Shown piece after piece: positions 7,287 through 9,542 of a DNA stretch of 9,542 nt. This stretch comes from SOKG01 sp964502665 (GTDB lineage: Bacteria; Chloroflexota; Dehalococcoidia; SZUA-161). The position numbers and the translations under genes were made by a program. Location: positions 1 to 9,542 of the forward strand of contig CAZCXP010000097.1 in the NCBI GenBank assembly GCA_964502665.1, given 5' to 3'. Each line of letters starts with the position of its first letter. The first letter of the stretch is position 1. Below the pieces are notes generated by a model. That model did no database searches. It was not told the origin of the DNA and was given only the letters and a program-made list of their open reading frames with translations.

Positions 7287-8282
7287 ATGAGAGAAGCGAT
7301 ATTGGAAGGCAAGAGGAAGTTCGTGGTAAGAGATGCCCCAGAGCCCGTTTTGGGTGAAGGCGAACTCTTGATAAAGGTGCAATACTGCGGTATATGTGGC
7401 TCCGACCTGCACACCTTTATTGAGGGGGTCAACATAAGGCATGGCCACGAGTTCTCCGGAGATATAGTCGAGGTGGGAGCGGGCGTGAGAGGATGGGAAG
7501 TAGGGGATCGGGTTACAGCCGAATCCAGCAGCTCATGTGGTGAGTGCTACTGGTGTAAGCGAGGCGAAATGGGGCTGTGTGAGAACTTCCTTGTAACGTG
7601 GAACCAAATCCCGGGCGCCTTCGCCACCCATACCAAGGCCGAGTACCATCGACTTCACAAGCTCCCGCCCGAGATCAGCTATGAAGAGGCGGTGTTAGTT
7701 GAGCCAGCGGCTGTTGCATTGCACGCTATCAGGTCGTCTAACATGGAGGCAGGGGACGTCGTTGCAGTGCTTGGCCTGGGCCCCATCGGGCAGCTCGTGG
7801 CACGCCTGGCGAAGGTATCAGGAGCCATAGCGGTATATGCCACTGAGGCAAGCCAATCCAGGCTCGAGCTGGCTGGTGGTGCTGTGGACGAAGTTATAGA
7901 TGTAAACGTAGCTGATCCCGTTGCCAGGATCCTTGAGCTTACAGGCGGCAGGGGGCCGGATGTGGTATTCGAGTGCGCCGGAGCTATCTCAACGACGCAA
8001 CAGGCGGTAGCTTTGGTGAGAAAAGGCGGGACAGTTGTCATTGCGGGAGTATGCCTCCATCCGGTTGAAACATTCGTCAGTAACATCATATTGAGGGAGC
8101 TTACCCTCAAAGGGTCTATGCTTTTTCACTCGGCTGAGTTTGCCACGGCTTTGCGTCTGATAAGAGACAAGAGGATCGATGTGGCTCCTTTGATAACATC
8201 TGTAATGCCCCTGGATGACATCAACGAGGCTTTCGAAATGGCGGTGAGGGGAGAGGGGGGCAAGATACTGATAAAGCCCTGA
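7287..8282 (+). CDS. Zinc-dependent medium-chain alcohol dehydrogenase
   Basis: A 331-residue member of the zinc MDR family, a little shorter than the usual 340-350. It interconverts an alcohol and a ketone or aldehyde with NAD(H). Catalytic zinc residues: Cys37 in CGICGSDLH, His54-Glu55 in GHEFSG and Glu139 in LVEPAAVALHA. A complete structural-zinc lobe is present: Cys84, Cys87, Cys90 and Cys98 (CGECYWC...C). The Rossmann motif GLGPIG spans 163-168, and an acidic Glu187 at the end of the second strand suggests NAD rather than NADP. Overall it resembles the sorbitol / threonine / 2,3-butanediol dehydrogenase branch, so a secondary alcohol is a reasonable substrate. Next to acetone carboxylase genes, a 2-propanol or 2-butanol dehydrogenase is an attractive but unproven assignment. 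It follows the aldehyde oxidoreductase gene and precedes the radical SAM gene by 25 bp. Confidence 0.9.
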   Translation: MREAILEGKRKFVVRDAPEPVLGEGELLIKVQYCGICGSDLHTFIEGVNIRHGHEFSGDIVEVGAGVRGWEVGDRVTAESSSSCGECYWCKRGEMGLCENFLVTWNQIPGAFATHTKAEYHRLHKLPPEISYEEAVLVEPAAVALHAIRSSNMEAGDVVAVLGLGPIGQLVARLAKVSGAIAVYATEASQSRLELAGGAVDEVIDVNVADPVARILELTGGRGPDVVFECAGAISTTQQAVALVRKGGTVVIAGVCLHPVETFVSNIILRELTLKGSMLFHSAEFATALRLIRDKRIDVAPLITSVMPLDDINEAFEMAVRGEGGKILIKP

Positions 8283-8307
8283 ATACGCGGACAGGAAATG
8301 CCTCCAA

Positions 8308-9432
8308 ATGTCGAGTGCCAGAGCGGTGAGCAAATGCCAGCATTGTGGCAGGAAGTCGCTCCTCATTTCTCAAGGCCTGGGGCTGTGCCTGGATTGCATC
8401 CGAGGGGACTTCGGCCAGGTTCTCCCCCTTATTGAGAAAGCTCACAGCGCAGCGAGAAGGCCATTCGACCTGCCTGAGAAGCCCCCCAAGGCCGAGGGAG
8501 GGCTTATATGCCAGCTTTGCGCCAATGAATGCCGCATCCCCCCAAATGGCAGGAGCTACTGTGGACTGCGCACCAACACAGGGAACAGGCTTGTCGGTGC
8601 CACCGCCAGCAAAGGCAATGTCAGCTGGTACTACGATGCCCTGCCCACCAACTGCGTGGCCGACTGGGTCTGTCCCGGCGGCACTGGAGCCGGTTACCCT
8701 CGTTTCGCCTACTCCCAAGGGGCTGAACAGGGCTACAACAACCTGGCTGTCTTCTATCAGGCCTGCTCCTTTGATTGCCTGTTCTGCCAGAACTGGCACT
8801 ATCGCCAGATGGCGACAAGGGAGAGCAAGATCGATGCCCTGGAGCTGGCTCGAGCGGTTGATGACCGCACAGCCTGCATCTGCTACTTTGGTGGCGACCC
8901 ATCGCCCCAACTGCCCCACGCCCTTCGCGCCTCCCGACTGGCCCTGGAGAGCAATAAGGGCAGGATTCTGCGCATCTGCTGGGAGACCAACGGTTCGATG
9001 CATCCGGCATTGCTAAGACAGGCGGCCGAGCTTTCTTTCAACTCCGGTGGTTGTATCAAGTTTGACCTCAAGGCCTGGAGTGAGGAGCTGCACATTGCCC
9101 TCTGCGGTGTGAGCAACAAGAGGACCCTGGAGAACTTCGCGCTGCTGGCTGATTATGTCAACAAAAGGCCCTCGCCACCCTTCCTGGTAGCCAGCACTCT
9201 GCTCATCCCCGGATACATAGACAACGAGGAAATAGCCAGAATTGCCGCCTTCATCTCCTCACTCAGCCCCGACATCCCTTACGCTCTGCTTGCCTTCCAC
9301 CCCCGGTTCATGATGAATGATCTGCCACCTACCTCCAGGCGACACGCGGAGGAATGTCTGGCGGAGGCGAAGGCCCAGGGGCTGAGGAATGTGAGGGTGG
9401 GCAATATCCACCTGCTCGGTGATTACTACTAA
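8308..9432 (+). CDS. Radical SAM protein related to pyruvate formate-lyase activating enzymes
   Basis: A 374-residue protein. Its core has the radical SAM motif CSFDCLFCQNW (Cys153, Cys157, Cys160), which binds the [4Fe-4S] cluster that cleaves S-adenosylmethionine. FGGDPSP (194-200) stands where activases have the GGEP SAM-binding motif, and IKFDLKAW (250-257) is also typical. In front lie two more cysteine sets: a zinc-ribbon-like CxxC...CxxC (Cys10, 13, 27, 30), and Cys68, 71, 75, 85 in CQLCANEC...GRSYCGLR, the latter like the N-terminus of the AmmeMemoRadiSam-type radical SAM enzymes. In all 19 cysteines are seen. The substrate is unknown; no glycyl-radical partner is in the window. The start is uncertain: AGGA (8293-8296) is 11 nt from ATG 8308, and GTG 8326 is an alternative that still keeps Cys10. 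It sits 25 bp after the alcohol dehydrogenase and is probably the last gene of that unit. Confidence 0.85.
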   Translation: MSSARAVSKCQHCGRKSLLISQGLGLCLDCIRGDFGQVLPLIEKAHSAARRPFDLPEKPPKAEGGLICQLCANECRIPPNGRSYCGLRTNTGNRLVGATASKGNVSWYYDALPTNCVADWVCPGGTGAGYPRFAYSQGAEQGYNNLAVFYQACSFDCLFCQNWHYRQMATRESKIDALELARAVDDRTACICYFGGDPSPQLPHALRASRLALESNKGRILRICWETNGSMHPALLRQAAELSFNSGGCIKFDLKAWSEELHIALCGVSNKRTLENFALLADYVNKRPSPPFLVASTLLIPGYIDNEEIARIAAFISSLSPDIPYALLAFHPRFMMNDLPPTSRRHAEECLAEAKAQGLRNVRVGNIHLLGDYY

Positions 9433-9459
9433 ACCCTCATCGGCAGGTTCCCCCCAATG

Positions 9460-9493
9460 TGGGTAGGTTGCCCGACGTCGGGCAACCTACCCA
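9460..9493. repeat. Perfect 34-bp palindrome downstream of the radical SAM gene
   Basis: The left arm (9460-9476) and right arm (9477-9493) are perfect 17-base reverse complements with no spacer, centred on GACGTC. As RNA it would form a stem of about 15 bp with an ACGT loop, 27 bases after the stop codon at 9432. There is no T-tract on either side, so it is not a textbook intrinsic terminator. It may still end transcription or protect the 3' end, or be a copy of a dispersed palindromic repeat. Confidence 0.75.
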
Positions 9494-9512
9494 GCCGTTC
9501 GTGGTGAGCTCG

Positions 9513-9539
9513 GGCCGTAGGACGGCCGACCTGTCGGCC
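9513..9539. repeat. Overlapping GC-rich hairpins at the window edge
   Basis: Two inverted repeats share bases: GGCCGT (9513-9518) with ACGGCC (9522-9527), loop AGG; and GGCCGAC (9524-9530) with GTCGGCC (9533-9539), loop CT. They cannot form at once. They follow the 34-bp palindrome by 19 bases, suggesting a small cluster of palindromic elements that may continue past base 9542. The 110 bases after the radical SAM gene hold no other feature. Confidence 0.55.
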
Positions 9540-9542
9540 TCG

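Noticed and set aside
6444..7448. Long minus-strand open frame (334 codons)
   Set aside because: It is antisense to well-conserved oxidoreductase and dehydrogenase sequence, and its translation resembles no protein family I know.
8221..9003. Minus-strand open frame (260 codons) opposite the radical SAM gene
   Set aside because: The opposite strand encodes clear cysteine motifs; the antisense frame is a by-product of GC-rich codon use.
1..9542. CRISPR array, tRNA, rRNA, transposase or phage gene
   Set aside because: No regularly spaced repeats, no tRNA-like sequence noticed and no mobile-element protein; nearly all bases are covered by metabolic genes.

Overview
The window comes from a bacterial genome: every gene has a good Shine-Dalgarno sequence, a sigma70-type promoter is visible, and base composition is moderately GC-rich. 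The gene set (acetone carboxylase, tungsten aldehyde:ferredoxin oxidoreductase, a thiamine-diphosphate enzyme, a radical SAM activase-like protein) points to an anaerobe or facultative anaerobe living on ketones, alcohols or aldehydes. Short palindromic elements at the right edge recall those scattered through Chloroflexota genomes. No marker gene is present, so lineage is only a guess (Chloroflexota or a Desulfobacterota-like group).

Layout. Bases 2-3467, + strand: an acetone carboxylase operon in the order beta (5' end outside the window), alpha, gamma, with 2-bp gaps. Bases 3478-5190, - strand: a ThDP-dependent enzyme of the acetolactate synthase / oxalyl-CoA decarboxylase / 2-hydroxyacyl-CoA lyase superfamily, tail to tail with the carboxylase operon (10-bp gap). 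Bases 5191-5381: a divergent control region with a near-consensus sigma70 promoter facing right and a weaker extended -10 facing left. Bases 5382-9432, + strand: aldehyde:ferredoxin oxidoreductase, zinc-dependent alcohol dehydrogenase and a cysteine-rich radical SAM protein, probably one transcription unit. Bases 9433-9542: no gene, but a perfect 34-bp palindrome followed by overlapping GC-rich hairpins.

How it may work together (inference). The alcohol dehydrogenase could oxidise a secondary alcohol such as 2-propanol to a ketone. The carboxylase would carboxylate the ketone (acetone to acetoacetate) at the cost of ATP. The ThDP enzyme and the tungsten oxidoreductase share a divergent promoter region, and could form and then oxidise an aldehyde or acyl-CoA intermediate while reducing ferredoxin. 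The most unusual residue-level point is in the carboxylase alpha subunit: the position where related enzymes carry a metal-binding histidine is methionine here.

I do not see a wholly new system. The noteworthy points are the gene combination, the altered metal site, the unassigned ThDP enzyme, the cysteine-rich radical SAM protein and the palindromes.
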